Shown: positions 24,601 to 32,355 of the stretch, in pieces
Position numbering within the stretch: position 1 is the stretch's first letter
How the letters are laid out: each line of letters begins with the position of its first letter
Source: Rhizobium sp. ICMP 5592
Lineage (GTDB): Bacteria > Pseudomonadota > Alphaproteobacteria > Rhizobiales > Rhizobiaceae
Reading direction: 5' to 3'
Length of the DNA: 64,000 bases
Assembly: GCF_009498525.1 (NCBI RefSeq)
Contig: NZ_QSNT01000003.1
Location: forward strand, 451,977-515,976
Program-made: the position numbers and the translations under genes
The notes under the pieces: generated by a model
Databases searched by the model: none
What the model saw: the letters and a program-made list of their open reading frames with translations, nothing else
Told to the model about the DNA's origin: nothing

Positions 24601-25614
24601 CTACGCCGCCACACTCTTGAAAAACTGGATGCTCTGCTCGATTTCCGCCGGCAGGGCCGAGGTATGGTTGCCCTGGACGGTCGCCACCTCGATCTTGACG
24701 CCACCGGCAACGGCGCGCTTGGCAAGCAGGGCGGCGCGGCCATCGAAATGGCTTTCCTCCGTGCCATGCATCACCTTCACCGGGCATTTGAAACTATGCG
24801 CGTAGCAGAGCGGCGAACGCATCTGGAATTCGCGCGGATTCTTGGTGTTGAAGCGGATATCCTCAGGATAGCGGTGGAAGAAGGCGAAGGCATCCGGATT
24901 GCCGGAGATCGGCGCGACAGCCCGAAAGCGCTTGGTCGACATCGCTGTCAGCATCGCCAGCGTGCCGCCGACGCTGTGGCCGGCAAGGAAGAGGCGATGC
25001 GGATCGACACCGGGAAGATGGCGCAGGCGGTCGGAGGCGGCCAGCACGTCCGCCACCTCATCGTAGAAGCCGGAGAAATTGCCCTTCTGGCCGTTTTCGC
25101 CACGCATGGACGGGATCATCAGGACATAGCCGGCGTCAATATAGGCTTTCGCCTGCATCCAATGACCCTGGCCGATGGCATTGCCGCCATGCAGGAACAG
25201 CACCGCCGGCCTCGGCTTCGGCGTGCGCTCGTAGCGCGACACCCAGGCAACCAGCTCAAGCTCGCCGCCGAGCCCGCTGCGATAAAAGATCTGATCGGCG
25301 CCGAGAGGGGCGACCAGCGGTTCATATTTGTCGGGCGCCGGCCCCTTGCTCAAGAGATCGGTGCGAAACTTGCGGCGTTCCTTGGCGTAATCGCCCGCCA
25401 GAAGCGGCGGGTCGGCCGGAGCGTCGGTCGTCTTGGTGACCGGGGTCTTGGGATCTACAGTTTTGGGATCTGCAACCTTGGCATCCGCCGCCTTGGTCTC
25501 AAGGACCTTTGTGTCGGTTGCTCTAGCGATATTGGGGGCCAGGAGAGTTGCGGCCAGACCGGCAAGAACGATGCGACGGTTGGGGCGAAATGCTTTTTCT
25601 TCAGACGATGTCAT
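24601..25614 (-). CDS. Tat-exported alpha/beta hydrolase with pentapeptide-repeat linker
   Basis: This 337-residue protein is counted from ATG 25614. Residues 12-31 (NRRIVLAGL, then ARA) form a Tat signal. Residues 35-64 are six tandem pentapeptides of the type (T/A/P)-K-x-x-(D/E), a flexible charged linker. The hydrolase domain follows: VLFLHGGNAIG, the elbow GHSVGG with the Ser nucleophile, and near the C-terminus HGTEESHFDGR and GNHTSAL with the catalytic His. It is a COG1506/dienelactone hydrolase-like periplasmic enzyme of unknown substrate. Confidence 0.82.
   Translation of the reverse strand: MTSSEEKAFRPNRRIVLAGLAATLLAPNIARATDTKVLETKAADAKVADPKTVDPKTPVTKTTDAPADPPLLAGDYAKERRKFRTDLLSKGPAPDKYEPLVAPLGADQIFYRSGLGGELELVAWVSRYERTPKPRPAVLFLHGGNAIGQGHWMQAKAYIDAGYVLMIPSMRGENGQKGNFSGFYDEVADVLAASDRLRHLPGVDPHRLFLAGHSVGGTLAMLTAMSTKRFRAVAPISGNPDAFAFFHRYPEDIRFNTKNPREFQMRSPLCYAHSFKCPVKVMHGTEESHFDGRAALLAKRAVAGGVKIEVATVQGNHTSALPAEIEQSIQFFKSVAA
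25423..25512. repeat. Six 15-bp units encoding pentapeptide repeats
   Basis: Six consecutive 15-bp units lie inside the exported hydrolase gene. Each unit ends in TTGG- or TTTGT-like bases on the plus strand and encodes one xKxx(D/E) pentapeptide. The units differ at several bases, so this is a decayed minisatellite and not a fresh expansion. Confidence 0.7.
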
Positions 25615-25704
25615 ATGCTCTGTCCAAATATGCCCGGCGAATCGATATCTGCACCGGTTGAAAGGCGAGGCCAATTCACTTTGTAGTGAGGAATCAACCT
25701 GTCC

Positions 25705-27342
25705 TTATTCATCAACCGCGGGAGCCTTGGCGTCAATTAGCGCCACCAAAGTTTCAAGCCGGTCAGCCTCATAGGGCGGCTTCTCCGGCCGAAGCCGGGC
25801 AATGCGTGGAAAACGCATGGCGACACCGGATTTATGCCGCGTCGACCGATTGATCCCCTCGAAGGCGACTTCGAGGACAAAGCCGAAATCGCGGTCGGCC
25901 CGCACCGCCCGCACCGGGCCGAAGCGATCGACCGTATTGTTGCGCACGAACTTGTCGAGCACTTCGAGTTCGGCATCGGTAAAGCCGAAATAGGCCTTGC
26001 CGACCGGCACCAATTGTTCGCCCTCCGGCGTCATCGACCAGACACCGAAGGTGAAATCGGAATAATAGCTGGAGCGCTTGCCATGGCCGCGCTGGGCATA
26101 CATCAGCACCGCGTCGACATTGTAGGGATTGCGCTTCCACTTGAACCAAGGCCCCTTGGCGCGGCCAGCAAGATAGGCGCTGTCCCGGCGCTTGATCATG
26201 ACGCCCTCGATGACGGGATCCGGCGGCGACGAACGCAGCTGATCCAGTTCCTCCCAGGAGGTAAAATCGACCAGCGGCGACAGATCGAAACGATCATGGG
26301 GTGCGGCCTCGACGATCTCCGTCAGCCGTTCGCGCCGATCGGGAAAGCCGCGAGCGCGCACATCCTCCTCGCCATCGAAGAGCAGATCATAGGCGCGGAT
26401 GAAGGCCGGATAGTCCTCCAGCATCCTTGCCGTCACCGTCTTGCGATTCAACCGCTGCTGCAGGTCGGAGAATGTGCGCGTCGGGCTGTTGGAACGCACC
26501 GTGCCGCCGATCAGCAGCTCGCCGTCGACGACGCCCTCGAAGCTGATGGCATCGACGATATCGGGGAAAGCACCGGAGATATCGTCGCCGGAGCGGGAAT
26601 AGAGTTTGCTCGTCGCGCCAGCCCGCGAAAGCTGGACGCGGATGCCATCCCATTTCCATTCGGCGGCGAAATCCCTCGGATCGAGACCCTCGAGATCGCC
26701 CGGTTCGACGGGATTGGCGAGCATGACCGAATGGAAGATCGCCGGCGTCGCCAGCACCGGCCGCTCGGCTTTGCCCTCCAGCCATTGGAACAGGCTCTCA
26801 TAAGGCGGCTGTAGCCCGTGCCACAGCGTTTCGATCTCGGTCACGTCCTTGCCGCTCAGCTCCGCCAGCGCCTGCTTGGCAAGCCGCGCCGACACGCCGA
26901 TGCGCAAGGCTCCAGTTGCAAGCTTCAGGAAGGCGAAGCGGCCGGACGTGTCCAGCCGGTCAAGCAGGTCGCGCACGAAACTGCGCACCTCGGTACGCCC
27001 CAGTGCATTCATGCGGCGCACGACCTCGCCAAGCCTCGGCTGCTCGCCGGGCGGGCGGACGATATCGCTTTCCTTGTCCCAGACCAGCGAAATGGTCTCG
27101 GCGAGATCACCGACATAGTCGTAGGAATAGCGGAACAGCACCTCGTCCATGCGCTCCAGCACGAGTTCGCGCAGCATGGCCGGCTTGACGTTGCGTACCT
27201 CGAGCGTGCCGGCAATTGCCGCCAGCCCGTAACCGCGATCGGGATCGGGCGTATCGCGGAAATAGTCTGTCAGCAGCTTCAGCTTGCCGTTGCGGCTCGG
27301 CGTCAGCACCAGGCGGTCGAGGAGATCGGCAAAGGCTTTCAT
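25705..27342 (-). CDS. ATP-dependent DNA ligase (ligase-associated system)
   Basis: This 545-residue cytoplasmic enzyme seals DNA nicks using ATP. The adenylation lysine is Lys230 in EWKWDGIR (KxDGxR motif). Helical N-terminal domain residues 1-200 and the C-terminal OB-fold region (RAVRADRDFGFVLEVAFEGI, then SGVAMRFPRIARLR) are as in the LigB/Lig I-like bacterial ligases. Its ATG overlaps the stop of the exonuclease gene by one base (TGATG), so the two are co-translated. In many bacteria this pair is joined by an Lhr-type helicase and a phosphoesterase, which are not seen in this window. A DNA-repair role is inferred. Confidence 0.92.
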   Translation of the reverse strand: MKAFADLLDRLVLTPSRNGKLKLLTDYFRDTPDPDRGYGLAAIAGTLEVRNVKPAMLRELVLERMDEVLFRYSYDYVGDLAETISLVWDKESDIVRPPGEQPRLGEVVRRMNALGRTEVRSFVRDLLDRLDTSGRFAFLKLATGALRIGVSARLAKQALAELSGKDVTEIETLWHGLQPPYESLFQWLEGKAERPVLATPAIFHSVMLANPVEPGDLEGLDPRDFAAEWKWDGIRVQLSRAGATSKLYSRSGDDISGAFPDIVDAISFEGVVDGELLIGGTVRSNSPTRTFSDLQQRLNRKTVTARMLEDYPAFIRAYDLLFDGEEDVRARGFPDRRERLTEIVEAAPHDRFDLSPLVDFTSWEELDQLRSSPPDPVIEGVMIKRRDSAYLAGRAKGPWFKWKRNPYNVDAVLMYAQRGHGKRSSYYSDFTFGVWSMTPEGEQLVPVGKAYFGFTDAELEVLDKFVRNNTVDRFGPVRAVRADRDFGFVLEVAFEGINRSTRHKSGVAMRFPRIARLRPEKPPYEADRLETLVALIDAKAPAVDE

Positions 27343-28352
27343 CAGTCGCCCTCGTCTTCATAGCCGATGAGATGCAGCGGCTTGGCCGCTATGCCCTGCA
27401 ATTCGCACCAGCGCACCAGGGCTTCCTCGCGCCCATGCGTGACCCAGACTTCGCCCGGCTTCAGCTCCGCGATCGTCTCGGTCAATTCCGGCCAGTCGCA
27501 ATGATCGGAGATCACCAGTGGCAGCTCGACGCCGAGCTGCTTGGCGCGCTGGCGCACCATCATCCAGCCCGAGGCAAAGGCCGGGAGCGGATCATGAAAC
27601 CGCCGCGCCCAGCGGTCGGAAAAAGCCGATGGCGGGCCGACGACCACGGCGCCCTTGAAGATCGACTGATCGCGGCTTTCCACAGTTGCCGGCAACAACT
27701 CGCCAAGCGCTATGCCCTGCCCAGCATAATAGCCGCACAGGGTTTCCAGCGCGCCGTGAATATAGATCGGCCTGTCGTAGCCTGCATCGCGCAACAACCG
27801 GATGACGCGCTGTGCCTTGCCGAGCGCATAGGCGCCGACGAGATGGGTGCGCTCCGGAAACTGCTTGAGCGAGGCCAGCAGCTTTTCCGTCTCCGCCATC
27901 GGATCGGGATGATGGAACACCGGCAGGCCGAAGGTCGCCTCGGTGATGAAGACGTCGCAGGGAACCGGCACATAGGCCGCACAGGTCGGGTCGGGCCGCC
28001 GTTTGTAATCGCCGGAAACGACGATGCGCAGGCCATCCTTTTCCACCGCGATCTGCGCGGAGCCGAGCACATGCCCGGCCGGATGGAACCGCACCTTCAC
28101 GCCGTTGAGCGTCACTTCCTCGCCGAAACCAACAGCCTGCTCCGATCCGGTGAAACCGCTGCCATAGCGTATCCGCATGATATCCAGGGTCTGGCGGGTG
28201 GCGAGCACATGGGCATGGCCGGCGCGGGCATGATCGGAATGCCCATGCGTGATCAACGCCCGCTCTACCGGCCGCACCGGATCGACGTAGAAGCCGCCGA
28301 TCGGACAGAACAGCCCCTCGGGGGCAGGATAAAGCAGTTGCTCCGGTCTCAT
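27342..28352 (-). CDS. Ligase-associated DNA exonuclease (MBL fold)
   Basis: This 336-residue metallo-beta-lactamase/beta-CASP-like nuclease has the metal motif HGHSDH at residues 36-41 (HxHxDH), with later VVSGDYKRRPD, HGALETL and ISDHCDW motifs, all typical of the exonuclease that accompanies LigB-type ligases. ATG 28352 (MRPEQLLYP) matches family N-termini. A TTG at 28379 would extend it into the gap after the nitrilase gene. It is the first gene of the exonuclease-ligase pair and lies 27 bp after the nitrilase gene on the same strand. Confidence 0.9.
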   Translation of the reverse strand: MRPEQLLYPAPEGLFCPIGGFYVDPVRPVERALITHGHSDHARAGHAHVLATRQTLDIMRIRYGSGFTGSEQAVGFGEEVTLNGVKVRFHPAGHVLGSAQIAVEKDGLRIVVSGDYKRRPDPTCAAYVPVPCDVFITEATFGLPVFHHPDPMAETEKLLASLKQFPERTHLVGAYALGKAQRVIRLLRDAGYDRPIYIHGALETLCGYYAGQGIALGELLPATVESRDQSIFKGAVVVGPPSAFSDRWARRFHDPLPAFASGWMMVRQRAKQLGVELPLVISDHCDWPELTETIAELKPGEVWVTHGREEALVRWCELQGIAAKPLHLIGYEDEGD

Positions 28353-28379
28353 AGGGAAAAGATAGTGTAATTTACGCAA

Positions 28380-29150
28380 TTATGTAGCGATCATCGACGC
28401 TTTTCGATTGAAGCCGCGTGTCAGGGGCTGATCGGGCAGGTCAAAGACCAGGACATCCTCGCTATGCGGCTTCGCCTTGGCGACGACGACGCCGTTCGGA
28501 TCGACGATCGCGCTGCTGCCGTAACTCAGCCAGCCATCCTCGTTGCTACCGACGACATCCGATGCCATGACCCAGCAACCCGTATGCATGGCGCATACTT
28601 GCAGGCCGGAGATGCCGGGCTTATGCCACATCTCCGCCTTGTGCGGCCGCAGCATCAGGTTGATGGGATTGCAGATGAGCCCCGCGCCCTTCCTGGCAAG
28701 CCGCGATGCCGTGTAGGGATATCTGAGATCGGCGCAGATATTGATGCCGAAGCGCCAATCGTCCAGCGGCCAAATGGGAAAATCCGTTCCCGGTGTACAG
28801 CCGCTTTCCAGCGGATGCGCCTTGGCATAGACCCCAATGATCCGGCCGGCCTTCGCGACGATCGCACTGTTGTAGATCGCCTCCCCTCGCCGCTCGAAAA
28901 GGCCGATGATCGCTGTCGTTCTGCCCAAGACACAGCGGCTAACAAGAGCATTCAACTCGGGGTCATCGAGAGAGAATGCGCGCCGCCGGACAATGGCCTC
29001 GTTGTAGCTGTGTCCCTGAAGATAGCATTCGGGGAAAAGAGCGAGGTCGATGCCTTGGCCGTCCGCCCATGCAAGGTCGCGCGCAAGCACTTCGCCCACC
29101 TTATCGACGGCGTCGAACAATGCCAGACGTTGAAAGGCCGCGATCCGCAT
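28380..29150 (-). CDS. Carbon-nitrogen hydrolase (nitrilase superfamily)
   Basis: This 256-residue protein has the Glu-Lys-Cys triad of the nitrilase/amidase superfamily: Glu41 in FPECYLQG, Lys110 in YAKAHP and Cys139 in NICADLRYP. It probably hydrolyses a carbamoyl or amide C-N bond; the branch (amidase, omega-amidase or N-carbamoyl hydrolase) cannot be set from sequence alone. It is cytoplasmic. It lies directly upstream of the exonuclease-ligase pair with a 27-bp gap, so it is likely the first gene of that transcript. That linkage is unusual for DNA repair genes. Confidence 0.85.
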   Translation of the reverse strand: MRIAAFQRLALFDAVDKVGEVLARDLAWADGQGIDLALFPECYLQGHSYNEAIVRRRAFSLDDPELNALVSRCVLGRTTAIIGLFERRGEAIYNSAIVAKAGRIIGVYAKAHPLESGCTPGTDFPIWPLDDWRFGINICADLRYPYTASRLARKGAGLICNPINLMLRPHKAEMWHKPGISGLQVCAMHTGCWVMASDVVGSNEDGWLSYGSSAIVDPNGVVVAKAKPHSEDVLVFDLPDQPLTRGFNRKASMIAT

Positions 29151-29285
29151 GGCGAAGGGCTAACACGCTTCGCGAGTCGCCCACAGAGCGACGCGTGATT
29201 ATTTCCATGTCGCCGCAGGGGTAAACAAAGGGATAAAACGCAAAACCTGTCGATCATTTTTGCACCAGAATGGGACAGATGCAGA

Positions 29286-29301
29286 TGGCACGCTTTCTGC
29301 T
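29286..29301 (+). promoter_or_regulatory. Sigma-54-type promoter of the TIGR03808 gene
   Basis: TGGCACGCTTTCTGCT matches the -24/-12 consensus TGGCACG-N4-TTGCW in every fixed position but one (C for the first T of TTGC, which is tolerated). The GG and GC doublets have the required spacing. The expected transcript start (about 29313) is upstream of the ribosome site GGGAG and ATG 29330, but downstream of the rejected ATG at 29309. Confidence 0.6.
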
Positions 29302-29329
29302 TCCATAGATGTTGTTTCGGGAGTTCGTC

Positions 29330-30703
29330 ATGATGCAGCGCCGCGCGTTCATAGCCTACATCGCCGCCTCGGCCGCGGCCGGCCTGCTTGCACCACGCAG
29401 CTTTGCAGCACCGCTTGCCAAGATCGCCGGGGCCGAAATGCGCGGACCGATCGACGCCATCGCCTACAAGACGACGCCGGGCACCAACGATGTCCGAAGC
29501 GGCAAGCTGCAAGCGATGATCGACAGCGCCGCGCGGGACAACACGCCTCTCTTCCTGCCGCCCGGAAACTACAACGTCTCGAACCTGACCCTGCCGGACA
29601 ATACCCGCATCACCGGCGTGCCTGGCGCGTCACGACTGGTCTATAGCGGTGACGGCCATCTGATGAGCGCCGACAAAGCCAGGCGCATCGAACTTTCCGG
29701 CCTCGTGCTGGATGGCGGCAACCGCTGGCTTGCCGACTATGCCGGCGGGTTGCTGCAATTTACCGGCGTCGACGAGATGCTGATCGACAATTGCGAGATC
29801 GCCGGCAGCCGCAAGCATGCGCTGCAGCTGGAGCGTTGCGGCGGGCGGATCGAGCGCAGCCGGATATCTGGCGCTGCCGATTCCGGTCTCTATTCCGTCC
29901 AGTCGGTCGGTTTGACGGTGACGGGCAATACGGTCGAGGATTGCGGCAATGGCGGCATCCTCATCCACCGCTGGGACAAGGGCGAGGACGGCAGTATCGT
30001 CACCGGCAACCGCATCGCCCGCATCGGCGCCAAGGACGGCGGCACCGGCCAGAACGGCAACGGCATCAACATCTTCCGCGCCGGCGCGGTCCTCGTTTCC
30101 GGCAACCGGATAACCGACTGCGCCTTTACCGCCATCAGGGCCAATTCCGCGTCAAACGTGCAGATAACGGACAATCAATGCCTGCGCTCCGGGGAAACGG
30201 CGATCTTCTGCGAATTCGAGTTCGAAGGCGCCATCGTCAGCGACAACCTGATTGACGGGGCTGCGAACGGCATCTCGATCGCCAATTTCGACAAGGGCGG
30301 CCGACTTGCCAGCGTCACCGGCAATATCGTCCGCAACCTGTCGCTGACCGGCCCCTATCCACAAGAGAGCGGCTTTGGCATCGGCATCTCCGCCGAAGCC
30401 GATACGCTGATTGCCGATAACATCATCGAGAACGCCCCGTTCTGGGGCCTGAAACTCGGCTGGGGTCCCTATCTCCGCAATCTCGTCGCCACCGGCAACA
30501 TCATTCGCCAAACGCCGATCGGCTGCGCCGTTTCCGTGGCCGATGGTGCCGGCTCCGCGGTGATCTCGGACAATCTGTTCCAGCAGGTGGAAAAAGGCGT
30601 GATCATCGGCTTCCGCTGGGACAAGCCGGCGACGGGCGATTTGGCAGTGAAGGGACAAGAAGAGTTCCCGCAGCTGACAATCGAGAAAAACAGGCGGGCC
30701 TAG
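29330..30703 (+). CDS. TIGR03808 family Tat-translocated beta-helix repeat protein
   Basis: This 457-residue protein starts at ATG 29330, behind GGGAG. The twin-arginine signal is MMQRRAFIAYIAASAAAGLL to PRSFAAP. The rest is a right-handed parallel beta-helix built from repeats such as GLTVTGNTVEDC, VLVSGNRITDC, VQITDNQCLRSG and TLIADNIIENA, each with an Asn/Gly turn. The family is confined mainly to Rhizobiales and is listed as a Tat-exported repeat protein of unknown function. The fold resembles pectate lyase and alginate epimerase, so a polysaccharide ligand is possible. A sigma-54-like promoter lies just upstream. Confidence 0.85.
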   Translation: MMQRRAFIAYIAASAAAGLLAPRSFAAPLAKIAGAEMRGPIDAIAYKTTPGTNDVRSGKLQAMIDSAARDNTPLFLPPGNYNVSNLTLPDNTRITGVPGASRLVYSGDGHLMSADKARRIELSGLVLDGGNRWLADYAGGLLQFTGVDEMLIDNCEIAGSRKHALQLERCGGRIERSRISGAADSGLYSVQSVGLTVTGNTVEDCGNGGILIHRWDKGEDGSIVTGNRIARIGAKDGGTGQNGNGINIFRAGAVLVSGNRITDCAFTAIRANSASNVQITDNQCLRSGETAIFCEFEFEGAIVSDNLIDGAANGISIANFDKGGRLASVTGNIVRNLSLTGPYPQESGFGIGISAEADTLIADNIIENAPFWGLKLGWGPYLRNLVATGNIIRQTPIGCAVSVADGAGSAVISDNLFQQVEKGVIIGFRWDKPATGDLAVKGQEEFPQLTIEKNRRA

Positions 30704-30706
30704 CCC

Positions 30707-31489
30707 CTATCGCCATTTCGGCTGCCGCCGCTCGAAGAAGGCGGCAAGCCCTTCCCGTGCCTCCTCGCTCTCCCACGCCTCCACGAGCTGCACAATGACG
30801 CGATCGATGAGTTCGTCGGTGATCGGCATGCCGAGAGAGCGGGCCAGTGCCTTGGCGCGGGCAGCTGCCTGTGGCGAGGCGGCGAGAAAATGGCGGATTT
30901 CGGATTCAACAGCTTCGTCCAGCGCATCCTCGGGCACGACGCGGGACAGCAGCCCGGCAGCATGGGCCTGCCAGGCGTCGATGATCTTGCCGGAGAGGAA
31001 GAGCGGGCGGGCATTCGCCTCGCCGATGCGAGCGATCACATAGGGGCTGATGGTGGCGGGGATGATGCCGAGACGCACCTCCGTCAGGCCGAAGCGGGCA
31101 GTGGCCGCGGCAACCGTCATGTCGCAGACGCTGAGGATACCGATGCCGCCGCCGAAGGCGTTGCCGTGCACGCGGGCAAGCAGCGGCTTGGGCATTTCAT
31201 TCAGAGCCTTGAACAACATTGCCAGTCGGCGGGCTTCGACGATCCGCCCGGAGTGGGTGGCGTCGAACTGGGCGCGCATCCAGCCGAGATCGCCGCCGCC
31301 GCAGAAGCTCGCCCCCTCGCCCGCAAGGACGACGACGCGCACGCGCTCATAGCGGCCGAGATCATGGGCCGCCGTCGTCAGGGCATCGATCATCTCGGCC
31401 GACAAGGCGTTGTGCTTTTCCGGACGCGCCAGGGTGAGCTCTGCAACGCCGCGTTCGTCGATGGCGATACGGATCGTTTGCGATGTCAT
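30707..31489 (-). CDS. liuC: Methylglutaconyl-CoA hydratase (enoyl-CoA hydratase family)
   Basis: This 260-residue crotonase-fold enzyme hydrates 3-methylglutaconyl-CoA to 3-hydroxy-3-methylglutaryl-CoA in leucine breakdown. The CoA-binding and oxyanion segments KHNALSAEMIDAL, GEGASFCGGGDLGWMR and VHGNAFGGGIGILSVCDM are intact. Family placement comes mainly from context: it is the last gene of the liu operon, and its ATG overlaps the stop of the HMG-CoA lyase gene (ATGA). It converges with the TIGR03808 gene, with only 3 bp between the two stops. Confidence 0.88.
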   Translation of the reverse strand: MTSQTIRIAIDERGVAELTLARPEKHNALSAEMIDALTTAAHDLGRYERVRVVVLAGEGASFCGGGDLGWMRAQFDATHSGRIVEARRLAMLFKALNEMPKPLLARVHGNAFGGGIGILSVCDMTVAAATARFGLTEVRLGIIPATISPYVIARIGEANARPLFLSGKIIDAWQAHAAGLLSRVVPEDALDEAVESEIRHFLAASPQAAARAKALARSLGMPITDELIDRVIVQLVEAWESEEAREGLAAFFERRQPKWR

Positions 31490-32355
31490 GCGGCACTCCT
31501 GAGGCTACGGGCGAAGGCGGCGGCATGGGCGAGCTTCTCCTCATCGAGGCCGGTTTCGAAGCCCTGCGCCGTTAGATAGTCGTGAACCGCAACGGTATCG
31601 ACATTACCCTTGGCACCGGGGGCAAAGGGGCAGCCGCCGAGGCCACCGGCGGCAGCGTCGAACACCCTGAGGCCGCGTTCCAGGGCAACCGCAATATTGT
31701 CCAGTGCCCGGCCCGACGTATCGTGGAAATGGCCGGCCAGCATGGTGGCCGGAAGCTCGCCGAGCACGGCTTCCAGAATCCTGTTCACCGCCTCCGGCAT
31801 GCCTTTGCCGATCGTATCCCCCAGGCTGATCTCGTAGCAGCCGAGCCCGCCCAGCAATCCGGCAACGCTGGCGGCATTTGCCGGCGGCATCGTACCTTCA
31901 TAAGGGCATTCGACAACGCAACTCACATAGCCGCGCAGGGGAATGCCGCGATTACGGCACGCCTCGGCTATCGGCCGGAAACGTTCGATGCTCTCGGCGA
32001 TGGAGCAATTGATGTTGCGCATCGAGAAGCTTTCGGAGGCTGAGGCGAAGATCGCCACCTCGTCGGCGCCGGCGGCAAGGGCTGCCTCGAGCCCTCGCAT
32101 ATTCGGCGTCAGCACCGCATATGTGACACCCGGCTTGCGTTTGATCCGAGCCATGACCTCGGCGGCATCGGCAAGCTGTGGCACCCATTTCGGGCTGACG
32201 AAGCTGGTGACCTCGATGCGCTCGAAGCCGCAGTCGGAGAGCAGGTCCACCAGCTTGATCTTGTCCTGCGTATCGATCTGCCGCTCTTCGTTCTGCAAAC
32301 CGTCGCGTGGCGCCATTTCAACGATGGTGACATGGTTGGAAGCACGACCTGTCAT
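31486..32355 (-). CDS. liuE: Hydroxymethylglutaryl-CoA lyase
   Basis: This 289-residue TIM-barrel lyase cleaves 3-hydroxy-3-methylglutaryl-CoA to acetoacetate and acetyl-CoA, the last step of leucine catabolism. The N-terminal VTIVEMAPRDGLQNE, YVSCVVECPYEG and the C-terminal signature GLGGCPFAPGAKGNVDT with the active-site Cys are present. ATG 32355 has GGAGG seven bases upstream and overlaps the carboxylase stop (ATGA). The frame continues far upstream in the wrong register and that part is not used. Confidence 0.93.
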   Translation of the reverse strand: MTGRASNHVTIVEMAPRDGLQNEERQIDTQDKIKLVDLLSDCGFERIEVTSFVSPKWVPQLADAAEVMARIKRKPGVTYAVLTPNMRGLEAALAAGADEVAIFASASESFSMRNINCSIAESIERFRPIAEACRNRGIPLRGYVSCVVECPYEGTMPPANAASVAGLLGGLGCYEISLGDTIGKGMPEAVNRILEAVLGELPATMLAGHFHDTSGRALDNIAVALERGLRVFDAAAGGLGGCPFAPGAKGNVDTVAVHDYLTAQGFETGLDEEKLAHAAAFARSLRSAA

